From Parvularcula bermudensis HTCC2503 (GTDB lineage: Bacteria > Pseudomonadota > Alphaproteobacteria > Caulobacterales > Parvularculaceae), in NCBI RefSeq assembly GCF_000152825.2, contig NC_014414.1, forward strand, positions 62,001-126,000: DNA of 64,000 nt, given 5' to 3'. Position numbers and translations under genes: made by a program. Position 1 is the stretch's first letter. The number at the start of each line of letters is the position of its first letter. Below, piece after piece: positions 1-8,291 of the stretch. The notes under the pieces were generated by a model that was not told the origin of the DNA, searched no databases, and saw nothing but the letters and a program-made list of their open reading frames with translations.

Positions 1-638
1 TGCGTCGTCATCTGCGTATTGGGATCGAAGGCGCGGATCGTCTCCAGCGTATCGCCGAAAAAGTCGAGACGAAGGGGCTCGTCCGTTCCCGGCGGGAACA
101 AATCGATCAATCCCCCCCTTACGGCATAATCACCAGGCTCCCTGACCGTCGAGGCGCGGGCATAGCCGTTCATCGTCAGGAAACTGATCAATTCGTCCAT
201 TGAGACGGATGCGCCGGGACGGGCCGAGAAGCTGGCCGTCGAGATCAATGCCTGGCTGGGCACCCGCTGGGTCATCGCGTTCACAGTCGTCACGATGACC
301 AGCGGCGTCTTGCCATTATGGGCATTGAGGGTCGAAAGCGCCGCCATTCGGGCCGCCACAATCTCCGGCGACGGCGACAGCCGATCATAGGGCAGACAAT
401 CCCATGCGGGAAAGCGCACAATCGGCACCTGCGGCGCGAAAAAAGCCAGGCTCCCCGCCAAAGCCGCCGCACGACTGGCGTCCCGCGCAATATGCACGAT
501 AAGCCCCCCCGCCTGAGACACCGCCTGCGCGATGATCAAGGCGTCGGCGCCCTCCGGGGCGCCATGGACGGTAAGGGGCCCCGGTTCCTGCCACGCCCGC
601 TCGGCGGAGATAGAAGACGTCGCCGAAACAAGCGCCAT
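1..638 (-). CDS. mfd: transcription-repair coupling factor Mfd, N-terminal part (runs off the window)
   Basis: Mfd is the DNA translocase that pushes stalled RNA polymerase off damaged DNA and recruits UvrA. About 212 N-terminal codons lie in the window and the frame stays open to base 1. The translation has the UvrB-like N-terminal module, including the stretch FPAWDCLPYDRLSPSPEI near residues 80-97 and VREPGDYAVRGGLIDLFPPG near residue 165, both typical of Mfd/UvrB. Two in-frame ATGs lie 6 bases apart at 644 and 638. The Shine-Dalgarno-like GGGAAGGA ends one base before the first but about 7 bases before the second, so I prefer 638. A terminator-like hairpin sits only about 20 bases upstream. 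Confidence 0.93.
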   Translation of the reverse strand, partial: MALVSATSSISAERAWQEPGPLTVHGAPEGADALIIAQAVSQAGGLIVHIARDASRAAALAGSLAFFAPQVPIVRFPAWDCLPYDRLSPSPEIVAARMAALSTLNAHNGKTPLVIVTTVNAMTQRVPSQALISTASFSARPGASVSMDELISFLTMNGYARASTVREPGDYAVRGGLIDLFPPGTDEPLRLDFFGDTLETIRAFDPNTQMTT

Positions 639-655
639 GGTCATTCCTTCCCGAC

Positions 656-695
656 AGAAAAGCGCCCAAGGGAGGATTTCGCTCCCTCAGGCGCT
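656..695 (-). terminator. Rho-independent terminator after dps, in the mfd leader
   Basis: On the minus strand AGCGCC and AGGGAG arms pair with CTCCCT and GGCGCT across a 7-base loop, with symmetrical 2-base internal mismatches. The run TTTTCTG follows. This fits a terminator for dps, about 65 bases after its stop. The U-run ends about 20 bases before the mfd start codon, so it could also act as an attenuator for mfd. Confidence 0.7.
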
Positions 696-759
696 CACCT
701 GATTTAAACGGCGTGACTGATAGCTAGCCCCCGCCGCGGCGACAAGGGAGGAGCGACGC

Positions 760-1209
760 TTAGTCGTCGATAGAGCTTTTCAGCATCCACCGCATTTTTT
801 CGTGCGCGGCGATCAAGGTACTGAGCAAATCCTCGGTCCCCGTGTCACCCACATCGGAGGCTTCGTCGAGGGCGCCTTCCGCATCCTCAAGCCATGTTGT
901 GTGATCTGAGACGAGGTTTTGCAGCATCGTGTCGGCGCTCGGCACCGCGTTATCGTTCTCCTTGATCGACGAGGCTTCGGCCATTTCCCGCGTGGAGAGC
1001 GGCGCTGTCACGCCAAGCGTGCGAATCCGCTCGGCGATATCATCGAGGCTCTCCCACATTGCGCGATAATGTTCCTCGAACAAATTATGCAGAGCGTGGA
1101 AGCGCGCGCCGGTCACATTCCAGTGATAGCTGTGGGTCTTGCCGTAGAGCACATAGGTGTTGCCAAGCACCTGAAGCAGTTTTTGGGCGATGGTTTCGGT
1201 CGTAGCCAT
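760..1209 (-). CDS. dps: Dps family ferritin-like DNA-protection protein
   Basis: Dps dodecamers oxidise and store iron and protect DNA in starvation or peroxide stress. The 149-residue protein has the Dps ferroxidase signature with correct spacing: H29, H41, D56 and E60 (YHWNVTG, then HNLFEEHYRAMWESLDDIAE). The length is usual for the family. ATG at 1209 is chosen because a strong AAGGAGG lies 7 bases upstream; the frame also opens with TTG 6 bases earlier, which has no spacing. No lysine-rich DNA-binding tail is visible at the N-terminus, so DNA binding is not assured. It sits alone between aspC and mfd, with its own terminator. Confidence 0.92.
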   Translation of the reverse strand: MATTETIAQKLLQVLGNTYVLYGKTHSYHWNVTGARFHALHNLFEEHYRAMWESLDDIAERIRTLGVTAPLSTREMAEASSIKENDNAVPSADTMLQNLVSDHTTWLEDAEGALDEASDVGDTGTEDLLSTLIAAHEKMRWMLKSSIDD

Positions 1210-1331
1210 GGTCAACCTCCTTATCGGTCGAAATCACTCCTCCAATGTATGGGGATTGCCGAACACCGCCGCAATTCAGTCCGTCAGCATGGCGTTTCGA
1301 TTATTTCGGTGGAACAGCATGGTCCATGACC

Positions 1332-2513
1332 TCAGGCGCAAAAGCGTTTGAGACGTCCCATTGCCTCCTCAAGGACGCTATCGGCCGCGGCAAATGACAG
1401 GCGGACAAATCCCGGCGCCCCAAAGGCGCTCCCCGGCACGAGGGCCAGCGCCTCCTCATCTAATAGGGCCGTGCAAAAGGCCGTGTCATCCGCCAGCCCC
1501 TTCCGCTTCACAACGCCGTTGATATCCGGAAAGACATAGAACGCCCCGCTGGGGGAAAGGCAGCTGATCCCCTCAATCCGGTTGAGCGTGCGAACGACGA
1601 GGTCGCGACGGGTCCGCAACGCCGTCCGCCAATCGGTCAAGAAGGAAGGCTCCATCCCAAGCGCAGCGACAGCCGCGGCTTGACTGATCGAACAGGGGTT
1701 CGAGGTTGTCTGTCCCGCCACCCGGCGGATCGCCGCCATAAGGGGGGCAGGACCGGCGCCGAAGCCGAGACGCCAGCCCGTCATCGCATGGCTCTTGGAA
1801 ACCCCGTTCACCGTCAGCGTCCGCTCGCGCATCCCCTTCATCTTCGCAAAGAGCGGACCGGGCGGCGATGCGTCAAACCGGATGAGTTCATAGATATCGT
1901 CACTCAGAACCAGGGCCCGGGGGTGCGCCTCGATGACCTCGGCAAGGGCTGCCGCATGCTCAAGAGGAAGGGTCGCGCCGCTGGGATTGTTGGGGAAATT
2001 GAGAAGAATCCAGCGCGTCTTCGGCGTCATGGTCGCCTTAAGGGTCTGGGGATCGGGCAAAAACCCCTGCCCCGCTTGGGTGGCAAGGATTACCGGCACG
2101 GCCCCGCACATCCGGACGATCCCGGGATAGCTGACCCAGTAGGGCGACGGAATGATCACCTCATCGCCAGGCTCTAACGTCGCCCGGAGAGCGGCATAGA
2201 TCAGGAATTTGCCGCCGGTCGTGGCGACGATTTCCTCGGGCGAAAGGAGAAAATCGTGATCTCGCCGATATTTTTCCGTGATCGCCGCTTTGAGCGCAGG
2301 TGTCCCGTCCACGGCCGTATAGCGGGTCTCCCCCGCCGCAATCGCCGCGATCGCGGCCTCTTTGACCGGCGCAGGCGTCTCAAAATCGAGCTCCCCCATC
2401 GACAAGGTGAGGACATCTCGCCCCGCCGCTTGGAGATCTCGTGCTTTTTGCGTAACCGCCATTGTCGCCGATGGGCCGACACGCGCTATGTCGCCGGAGA
2501 GAGATATTTCCAT
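1332..2513 (-). CDS. aspC: pyridoxal-phosphate aminotransferase, aspartate aminotransferase type
   Basis: This fold-type I aminotransferase most likely interconverts aspartate and oxaloacetate, as the alphaproteobacterial AspC/AatA group does; some members also use prephenate. The Schiff-base lysine is K240 in VSKSHAMTGWR. Other landmarks are TGGK at 99-102, SPYWVSYP at 123-130, NFPNNPSG at 172-179 and SDDIYE at 204-209. A C-terminal arginine in FVRLSF probably binds the substrate carboxylate. The 393-residue length is standard and residues near the N-terminus (PSATMAVTQKA) align with the family start, which supports ATG 2513 although no clear ribosome site precedes it. The substrate cannot be fixed from sequence alone. 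Confidence 0.9.
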   Translation of the reverse strand: MEISLSGDIARVGPSATMAVTQKARDLQAAGRDVLTLSMGELDFETPAPVKEAAIAAIAAGETRYTAVDGTPALKAAITEKYRRDHDFLLSPEEIVATTGGKFLIYAALRATLEPGDEVIIPSPYWVSYPGIVRMCGAVPVILATQAGQGFLPDPQTLKATMTPKTRWILLNFPNNPSGATLPLEHAAALAEVIEAHPRALVLSDDIYELIRFDASPPGPLFAKMKGMRERTLTVNGVSKSHAMTGWRLGFGAGPAPLMAAIRRVAGQTTSNPCSISQAAAVAALGMEPSFLTDWRTALRTRRDLVVRTLNRIEGISCLSPSGAFYVFPDINGVVKRKGLADDTAFCTALLDEEALALVPGSAFGAPGFVRLSFAAADSVLEEAMGRLKRFCA

Positions 2514-2625
2514 GGTGGGTCGTCAATGCGGCGACTGCATCGCCCTGACAAGCGCCGAATGGCCGGGAACCCCCCTGTCCTCGTCGCTTGTTGGGTAAAC
2601 TGTTGAGAAATGGCGGGGAACATTC

Positions 2626-3774
2626 ATGCGGTTTCACCTGATTCAAGCCCAGGCGGATCCTTCAGTAACGGTTGACGGCGTGGTGTCGTCCGTCACCCAA
2701 TCGGCGCAGGAGACCTGGTCGTGGCTTCTTGGGTCCGGCACGCAATGGGCCATCTGGGCGGCCGTCGCGGTGGGAATCTTCCTCGTCTTGCGCCTATTGC
2801 GGTCGATTCTCTCTGGCATTTTCCAGTCGTCAAAATTGCCGCAGAAATCGGTCCGCAACATTATCTCACGCCTATTCGCCGCAACGAATTCGTTGTTCTT
2901 GCTGGTTTTTTCATTCGTCGTCACCCGCCCATTCTTTATCGATGATTTGTCAGACCGCTGGTCTGCCGTCATCGGCTATGTCTTCATCATCGCAGCGGCG
3001 CTCCAGGTGGCCTTCTGGGCACGGGTGATCGTCAAGGCGCTGCTGAACAGTCTCGTTGCCAATACCGCCGAGGAAGAATCGACCCTCGAAAACGCCCGGT
3101 CGCTGATCACCCTCTTCGCGAATTTTGCGATCTTTGCCATTGCGGTCATCTTCATCCTCCAGAATTTGGGGCAGGATGTTGGCGCCTTGATCGCCGGCCT
3201 CGGGGTTGGGGGGCTTGCCATTGGTCTTGCGGCCCAGAGCGTCTTTCGGGACCTCTTTGCGAGTCTGTCGATCATCCTCGACAAGCCCTTCGTGAAAGGG
3301 GATTTCATCGCTTGGTCGGGCTTTCTGGGGACGGTTCAAAAGATCGGTCTTCGCACGACCCGGCTGACCTCCCTGTCGGGAGAGCAGCTTGTCGTCTCGA
3401 ACGACGACCTGCTTTCCAATGTGATCAAGAATTTCCGTCGCATGAATGAGCGGCGGGTCGTGCAAACGCTTGGCGTGACCTACCAAACCCCTCGGCGGGT
3501 GCTCGAGATTTTGCCGGAGCGACTGCGTGAGCTGTTGGAAGGACGGGAAGGCGTGCGCTTCGATCGCAGCCATATGTCCGGATATGGCGACAGCGCGATC
3601 ACATTCGAAACGGTCTATTACGTGCTCTCCCGTGATTACGCCCAGCACATGGATCTTCAGCAGGATATCCTCCTCGACATCCACAAGCTTTTCGAGGACC
3701 TCGGCGCAGAATTCGCCTATCCGACGCAAACCCTCTTTATCGAAGGGGAATGGGCGACCGGGCAGAGCACCTGA
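2626..3774 (+). CDS. MscS-family mechanosensitive channel
   Basis: Small-conductance mechanosensitive channels open under membrane tension and release solutes on osmotic downshock. The 382-residue protein has about five hydrophobic segments. The pore helix is rich in Gly and Ala (IAGLGVGGLAIGLAAQSV near residues 189-206) and is followed by the family sequence FRDLFASLSIILDKPF. The cytoplasmic beta domain follows. It is longer than E. coli MscS (286 residues) because of extra N-terminal membrane segments, as in YbdG/YnaI-type members. GGGGAA lies 6 bases before the ATG. It diverges from aspC. Confidence 0.92.
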   Translation: MRFHLIQAQADPSVTVDGVVSSVTQSAQETWSWLLGSGTQWAIWAAVAVGIFLVLRLLRSILSGIFQSSKLPQKSVRNIISRLFAATNSLFLLVFSFVVTRPFFIDDLSDRWSAVIGYVFIIAAALQVAFWARVIVKALLNSLVANTAEEESTLENARSLITLFANFAIFAIAVIFILQNLGQDVGALIAGLGVGGLAIGLAAQSVFRDLFASLSIILDKPFVKGDFIAWSGFLGTVQKIGLRTTRLTSLSGEQLVVSNDDLLSNVIKNFRRMNERRVVQTLGVTYQTPRRVLEILPERLRELLEGREGVRFDRSHMSGYGDSAITFETVYYVLSRDYAQHMDLQQDILLDIHKLFEDLGAEFAYPTQTLFIEGEWATGQST

Positions 3775-3825
3775 CCCCGCGATAAGGCGCCGCAATTTTG
3801 TGGGGCCATCCCTTTTCAGAAGGCG

Positions 3826-3965
3826 CCCCGTTTAAGGGGAGACAGCGGCCCGAGAGCTCTTTGGGAAGAGGAAGGGAACCGTAAGCGCCGGGCCGCTGCC
3901 ATGGAGGATGCGTCCTCCGGGTACCGGTGGGGCTGAGGAGGGCAAGGCACGAGGGGAGCTGCCTT
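3826..3965. other. dense cluster of inverted repeats, possible structured RNA
   Basis: This is the first part of the 422-base gap between the MscS gene and rpsF. It holds CCCC/GGGG arms at 3826-3839, a perfect 10-bp pair CAGCGGCCCG (3843-3852) with CGGGCCGCTG (3889-3898), a 6-bp hairpin GGAGGA/TCCTCC (3903-3918) with a TGCG loop, and AAGGCA/TGCCTT (3944-3965). I see no convincing reading frame and no match to 6S, tmRNA, SRP RNA, RNase P or a riboswitch I know. It may be the MscS mRNA 3' end or a small RNA on either strand. Confidence 0.4.
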
Positions 3966-3993
3966 TGATCCCTACCACCGATATATGTAGAAT
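3965..3993 (+). promoter_or_regulatory. sigma70-like promoter for rpsF-rpsR-rplI
   Basis: TTGATC (3965-3970) and TAGAAT (3988-3993) are separated by exactly 17 bases. Transcription would start near 4000, giving a leader of about 197 bases before rpsF. This is the best promoter-like match I found in the window. Confidence 0.55.
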
Positions 3994-4041
3994 AATGACC
4001 ACAATCTTTACGAGTGGTTAATCGCGCAAAAGGTGCTCCCG

Positions 4042-4070
4042 AAAAGCGCTTGTCCTCGCAGCGTTTTTTT
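4042..4070 (+). promoter_or_regulatory. terminator-like hairpin with T7 run in the rpsF leader
   Basis: AAAA and CGCT (4042-4050, one bulged G) can pair with AGCG and TTTT, and seven T residues fill 4064-4070. The stem is short, so the hairpin would be weak. It lies downstream of the proposed promoter and 127 bases before rpsF, the arrangement of an attenuator. Confidence 0.35.
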
Positions 4071-4108
4071 GCTTCACCCCGCCTTCGCATGAGCGGCGGT
4101 CGCTTCCC

Positions 4109-4129
4109 ACCGGGATGGTCCCAACGGGT
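4109..4129 (+). promoter_or_regulatory. asymmetric hairpin in the rpsF leader, candidate S6:S18 binding motif
   Basis: ACCGGGA (4109-4115) pairs with TCCC and GGT, closing a TGG loop, with an unpaired AACG on the 3' side only. Leader RNAs of rpsF in many bacteria bind the S6:S18 complex through a hairpin with an asymmetric internal loop and a conserved CCG. A CCG is present here at 4110-4112, though inside the paired arm. The match is suggestive only. Confidence 0.25.
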
Positions 4130-4196
4130 ATGTCGAGCCGAAGGCGTCGCGCGGCCCTCCAGCCCCGATGTCTCCGCCGCCAGAAAAGGAGTGACC

Positions 4197-4529
4197 ATGC
4201 CTCTATACGAGCATGTCTTTGTTGCGCGTCAGGATATCAGTCCGGCCCAGGTTGAGGCGCTGACCGACGAATTGCAGACTATCATTCGCGAAAACGGCGG
4301 CGAGATCCGCAAATCCGAATATTGGGGTCTGCGGAACCTTCAGTACAAGATCAACAAGAACCGCAAAGGCCATTACAGCCTGATGAATATCGACTCTCCC
4401 TCCGAGGCGATCGTCGAACTTGAGCGGCAAATGCGGATCAAGGAAGATATTTTACGCTTCATGACCCTGAAGGTCGAAGAACATGACGATGAGCCCTCGC
4501 CGGTCATGTCGCGACGCGACCGCGATTAA
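4197..4529 (+). CDS. rpsF: 30S ribosomal protein S6
   Basis: S6 binds the central domain of 16S rRNA with S18. The 110-residue protein starts [15 protein letters not shown] and carries the typical [19 protein letters not shown] strand-helix region near residues 41-59. An open frame extends about 180 bases upstream, but AAAAGGAG sits about 7 bases before ATG 4197 and the S6 family begins here. It is first in the order rpsF-rpsR-rplI, with 17 bases before rpsR. Confidence 0.98.
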   Translation: MPLYEHVFVARQDISPAQVEALTDELQTIIRENGGEIRKSEYWGLRNLQYKINKNRKGHYSLMNIDSPSEAIVELERQMRIKEDILRFMTLKVEEHDDEPSPVMSRRDRD

Positions 4530-4546
4530 GGGAAAGGACCTCCAAA

Positions 4547-4771
4547 ATGGCTAAAACATTTTTCCGTCGTCGGAAAACCTGCCCCTTCTCCGGTGAGAAA
4601 GCGCCGAAGATCGACTATAAAGATCCCAAGCTGCTCGGCCGCTATATCTCGGAAAAGGGCAAGATCGTGCCCTCCCGGATTTCCGCCGTCAGTGCCAAGA
4701 AACAGCGCGAGCTGGCCCGTGCCATCAAACGGGCGCGGTTTCTCGCCCTTCTCCCTTACACGACGGAGTAA
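4547..4771 (+). CDS. rpsR: 30S ribosomal protein S18
   Basis: S18 is a small basic protein that forms a heterodimer with S6 on the 30S platform. The 74 residues include the N-terminal [11 protein letters not shown] stretch with a conserved cysteine and the [21 protein letters not shown] core that defines the family. The length is normal for alphaproteobacteria. A ribosome site (AAAGGA) lies 9-10 bases upstream. The stop is 3 bases before the rplI ATG, so translation is probably coupled. Confidence 0.98.
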   Translation: MAKTFFRRRKTCPFSGEKAPKIDYKDPKLLGRYISEKGKIVPSRISAVSAKKQRELARAIKRARFLALLPYTTE

Positions 4772-4774
4772 TCC

Positions 4775-5392
4775 ATGCAGGTCATTCTCCTAGAGCGGGT
4801 TGAAAAGCTCGGCTCCATCGGCGACGAAGTGAGCGTCAAAGATGGGTTCGCCCGAAATTTTCTCCTTCCCCGCAAAAAAGCGCTTCGCGCCACGGACGCC
4901 AATCGCAAGGTCTTTGAGGCACAGCGCGAAGCCATTGAGCAAGAAAACGCCGAGGCGCGCGAGAAGGCCGAACGCCTGTCGTCGTCCATCGCGGACAAAA
5001 CCTTTGTCGTCATCCGGTCCGCGTCGGACATGGGTCAGCTTTACGGATCCGTCAGCGCACGGGATATTGCCGAGATTGCGACCACGAAAAAGCTGAAGCT
5101 TCAGCGTAATCAGGTCCTTTTGAACGCGCCGGTCAAGGAATTGGGAATTTTCCCCGTTCGCGTGATGCTTCACCCTGAAGTCATTGTGAACATCAAGATC
5201 AATGTGGCGCGCAGTCAAGAAGAGGCTGAAGCGCAGGAGCGGGGCGAAAACATTCTCGCCAAGAAAGAAGAAGGCGTCGAACAGGTCGTTGGGACTGGTG
5301 AATTCGACGAATTCGGCGAGGCGCCGGCCGAGACCCCGGCGGCCACCCAAGGGGCGGATGCGCACAGCGATGAGGCCGAAGACCGCGCCTGA
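4775..5392 (+). CDS. rplI: 50S ribosomal protein L9
   Basis: L9 binds 23S rRNA domain V and spans two globular domains joined by a long helix. The N-terminal domain begins MQVILLERVEKLGSIGDEV and is followed by the KDGFARNFLLPRKKA signature near residues 23-37. At 205 residues it is longer than the roughly 150 residues in E. coli because of an acidic, Ala/Glu-rich C-terminal tail from about residue 150, an extension common in alphaproteobacteria. A strong terminator follows 64 bases after the stop. Confidence 0.98.
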   Translation: MQVILLERVEKLGSIGDEVSVKDGFARNFLLPRKKALRATDANRKVFEAQREAIEQENAEAREKAERLSSSIADKTFVVIRSASDMGQLYGSVSARDIAEIATTKKLKLQRNQVLLNAPVKELGIFPVRVMLHPEVIVNIKINVARSQEEAEAQERGENILAKKEEGVEQVVGTGEFDEFGEAPAETPAATQGADAHSDEAEDRA

Positions 5393-5456
5393 CGGGCATT
5401 GTTCATCTTTGGTCTGAACTCGTTCGCTTAACTGACCGAACTCACATCAAATACCG

Positions 5457-5480
5457 AAGGCGGGCTACGGCCCGCCTTTT
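5457..5480 (+). terminator. Rho-independent terminator of the rpsF operon
   Basis: AAGGCGGGC (5457-5465) pairs perfectly with GCCCGCCTT (5470-5478) around a TACG loop closed by C-G, a member of the extra-stable UNCG tetraloop class. A T run follows. It ends the rplI transcript. Confidence 0.93.
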
Positions 5481-5633
5481 CTATGCGGGTCTGCGGCGCA
5501 CTCCCGTGGTCCGGGGGGCGGTCTATTTCCGCTTTCAGAACGATGACCACCTTCCCTCGATTCTCCTCTTCCTCGGGGGGTCGGTGGAAAAGGGGGACTT
5601 TCCCACCTGCCCCTCCCCTCCTACGCTTGTCCT

Positions 5634-7112
5634 ATGGCAGATGGCAGCTCTCACACAGGTTTTGGTTCCGACGCGAAGGTCCCCTTTTCGATTGAGGCGG
5701 AACAAGCCGTTCTAGGCGCGATTTTATTCGACAACGAAGTATTTTATCGCGTCTCGTCTTTTCTCAAGTCCGATCACTTCTATGACCCGGTTCACGGACG
5801 AATTTACGAGACGATCGAAAAATTGATCGTCGGCGGGCGTCTTGCCAGTCCGGTGATCCTGGCGACCTTCCTCGAACAGGAACCGGCCTTCAAAGATGTT
5901 GGCGGCGAGGCGTATTTGAGCGACCTGGCGCGCGCGGTTCCCTCGACCGTTGGTGCCCAGGACTATGCCCGGGTGGTCTTCGACTTTGCCACCTCTCGCG
6001 GATTGATCCGTCTTGGAACGGATATGATCGAAAAGGCGCAGGCGGTCGATCTCGACGATGATCCGCAGGAGCAATTGGCCGCGGCAGAGGCGAAACTCTA
6101 CGCGCTGGCGGAAACCGGCCGCTTCGGTAGCGGATTTGAGAGCTTCGAGAACGCCCTCAAGACCGCAATAGAGCTGACAAACGCCGCCTATCAGCGAGGC
6201 GGCGGCCTTGCGGGCGTGTCCACCGGCCTCCGTGATCTCGATGAAAAGCTCGGGGGCCTCCACCCCTCCGACCTGATTATTCTCGCTGGACGTCCCTCCA
6301 TGGGGAAGACCGCGCTGGCGACCAATATCGCGGTCAACGCGGCTAAGGCCTATTTGCCCGAACGCCAGGCCGATGGCAGCATCAAAGCCAAATCCGGCGG
6401 GGTTGTGGGGTTGTTCAGTCTAGAGATGTCGGCCGAGCAGCTTGCCGGTCGTATTCTGTCTGAGTTCTCGAATATTCCGTCGGAGAAAATCCGCCGCGGC
6501 GATATCGATCAATCCGACTTCGAACAAATCTACGAAGCGGCGCGCCAGTTGAACGATATCCCGCTGCATATCGACGATACCGGCGGCTTGTCGATCGGCC
6601 AGGTCGCCGCGCGGGCCCGACGCCTGAAACGTCAGCATGGGCTCGATCTTCTCGTGCTCGACTATCTCCAGCTCCTCTCTGGCTCCAAAAAGGCCGGCGA
6701 TAACCGTGTGCAGGAGCTGACCGAGATCACCACGGGGCTGAAAGCCCTGGCGAAGGAACTGAATGTGCCGATCCTCGCCCTGTCGCAATTGTCGCGGCAG
6801 GTCGAAGCGCGGGAAGATAAGCGGCCCCAGCTGTCCGATCTTCGGGAATCGGGGTCGATCGAGCAGGACGCCGACGTGGTCATGTTCGTGTTCCGCGAGG
6901 AATATTATCTCGGTCGCGCCGAACCCAAGGAAGGCACAGCCGAACATGTCGAATGGCAGGAGAAGATGTCCGATGTGATGGGGCAGGCGGAGGTGATCCT
7001 TGGCAAGCAGCGCCACGGCCCCATCGGCACCGTCAAGCTCGCCTTCGATCCGCGCCGCACACGCTTTGGGAATTTGGCCAGTCCCGACCGCTTTCCCGAT
7101 CCTGGTCTTTGA
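5634..7112 (+). CDS. dnaB: replicative DNA helicase DnaB
   Basis: DnaB is the hexameric 5'-3' helicase that unwinds DNA at the replication fork and binds primase. The 492-residue protein has the N-terminal scaffold domain (IEAEQAVLGAIL near 20-31), a linker, and a RecA-type ATPase with Walker A GRPSMGKT at 219-226, GLFSLEMS (motif H1a), a hydrophobic Walker B LLVLDYLQLL and the QLSRQVE/LRESGSIEQDADVVMF motifs. It is full length with no intein. No ribosome site is evident before ATG 5634, and the 153 bases between it and the rplI terminator show no clear promoter. alr follows 30 bases later, as in many alphaproteobacteria. Confidence 0.97.
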   Translation: MADGSSHTGFGSDAKVPFSIEAEQAVLGAILFDNEVFYRVSSFLKSDHFYDPVHGRIYETIEKLIVGGRLASPVILATFLEQEPAFKDVGGEAYLSDLARAVPSTVGAQDYARVVFDFATSRGLIRLGTDMIEKAQAVDLDDDPQEQLAAAEAKLYALAETGRFGSGFESFENALKTAIELTNAAYQRGGGLAGVSTGLRDLDEKLGGLHPSDLIILAGRPSMGKTALATNIAVNAAKAYLPERQADGSIKAKSGGVVGLFSLEMSAEQLAGRILSEFSNIPSEKIRRGDIDQSDFEQIYEAARQLNDIPLHIDDTGGLSIGQVAARARRLKRQHGLDLLVLDYLQLLSGSKKAGDNRVQELTEITTGLKALAKELNVPILALSQLSRQVEAREDKRPQLSDLRESGSIEQDADVVMFVFREEYYLGRAEPKEGTAEHVEWQEKMSDVMGQAEVILGKQRHGPIGTVKLAFDPRRTRFGNLASPDRFPDPGL

Positions 7113-7142
7113 GCCGGCCGACGAGCAAGGCATAAAAGGGGT

Positions 7143-8291
7143 ATGTCCTCCCCCCCGGCTTCCCCGACCCTCACCGTCGATCTCGGCGCTCTCGGTCGTA
7201 ATTACGACGAATTGAAACGCCGCACCGGCGGCACCAGTGCCGTGGCCCCCGTGGTCAAAGCCAATGCCTACGGGCTTGGCATGCACGCCATCGCCCGGAC
7301 GCTCTATCGGGAAAAAGGGGCCCGCCTCTTCTTCACGGCGACCTGTCGCGAAGCCCTGGCGCTGCTCGTCGACGGCCAGCGGTTTTTCGATGACGCACCG
7401 CCGCGGGTTTACGTTCTCAATGGCTTTGATGGTGACAGAGCCCTGCAGGAAAAAGTCGGTTATCTCCCGATCCTAAGCGACTGGCAGGATGTCGGCGACT
7501 GGGTGGCCGGCGGCGGGGGACCTTGCGGAATCTCCGTCGATATCGGCATGAACCGACTGGGCATGAGCTTTCAGGACGCCGGCGGCCTGCCCCAGGACAC
7601 CCGTCTCAACCCAGACGATGTGCAGCTGATCATGATGCACTTGTCCCATAGCGGCGACCCCACCGCCCCGGAAAACGAGCTCCAGGCCGAGAAGTTCTTT
7701 ACCTCAGGGATGATGCTCGCCCGGCTCTATCCGAAGGCGCAATTCTCCCTCTCCAATTCCGGCGGGATCCTGCTGGGCCTTGCCCCCGAACAACAGATCG
7801 TTCGCGCCGGCTATGCCCTCTATGGCGGGGCGCCCAACGGCCTGCCGGGTCAGGGCCTCGATCAGGTCACCACCTTTGAGGCATCGGTGCTGCAAGTCCG
7901 CGATATCGGGAGCGGCGAGTCCGTCGGGTATAATGGGACCTGGCGGGCCGAGCGCCCCACCCGCCTTGCGGTGCTGGGGGCGGGCTATGCCGACGGCATC
8001 CAGCGGGCCTTGTCCAATCGCGGGGCCGTGTGGCTCGGCGGGGGCCTGTGCCCCATCCGAGGGGCCGTGTCGATGGATCTTGTCACCGTCGATATCACTG
8101 ATGCCCCCTCTCCCGTCACACGGGGAGACAAAGCGGAAATTTGGGGGGCACAGATCGATCTCGATCTCGTGGCGCGCCAGGCAGGGACCATCGGCTATGA
8201 CCTGTTGACGGGGGTGGGGTCGCGGGTCGAGCGCATCTATCGGCTCGCCCCCCAGGCGCCTCGCCCCCCCGCCGGATCAGGGGGTCAATGA
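7143..8291 (+). CDS. alr: alanine racemase
   Basis: This PLP enzyme makes D-alanine for peptidoglycan. The cofactor lysine is K39 in VVKANAYGLG. The second catalytic base is a tyrosine in AGYADGIQRAL, and RGAVSMDLVTVDIT marks the C-terminal beta domain. At 382 residues it matches the family. It lies directly downstream of dnaB and probably shares its transcript. Its last 15 bases overlap the end of the convergent ATP12 gene. Confidence 0.95.
   Translation: MSSPPASPTLTVDLGALGRNYDELKRRTGGTSAVAPVVKANAYGLGMHAIARTLYREKGARLFFTATCREALALLVDGQRFFDDAPPRVYVLNGFDGDRALQEKVGYLPILSDWQDVGDWVAGGGGPCGISVDIGMNRLGMSFQDAGGLPQDTRLNPDDVQLIMMHLSHSGDPTAPENELQAEKFFTSGMMLARLYPKAQFSLSNSGGILLGLAPEQQIVRAGYALYGGAPNGLPGQGLDQVTTFEASVLQVRDIGSGESVGYNGTWRAERPTRLAVLGAGYADGIQRALSNRGAVWLGGGLCPIRGAVSMDLVTVDITDAPSPVTRGDKAEIWGAQIDLDLVARQAGTIGYDLLTGVGSRVERIYRLAPQAPRPPAGSGGQ

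Noticed and set aside
3841-3965. 6S RNA, SRP RNA or cobalamin riboswitch in the structured gap
   Set aside because: Signature sequences of these RNAs, such as the SRP GGAAGCAGCC core, are not present.
4014-4196. In-frame upstream extension of rpsF
   Set aside because: The S6 family begins at ATG 4197, which has a good ribosome site, and the stretch is better explained as an RNA leader.
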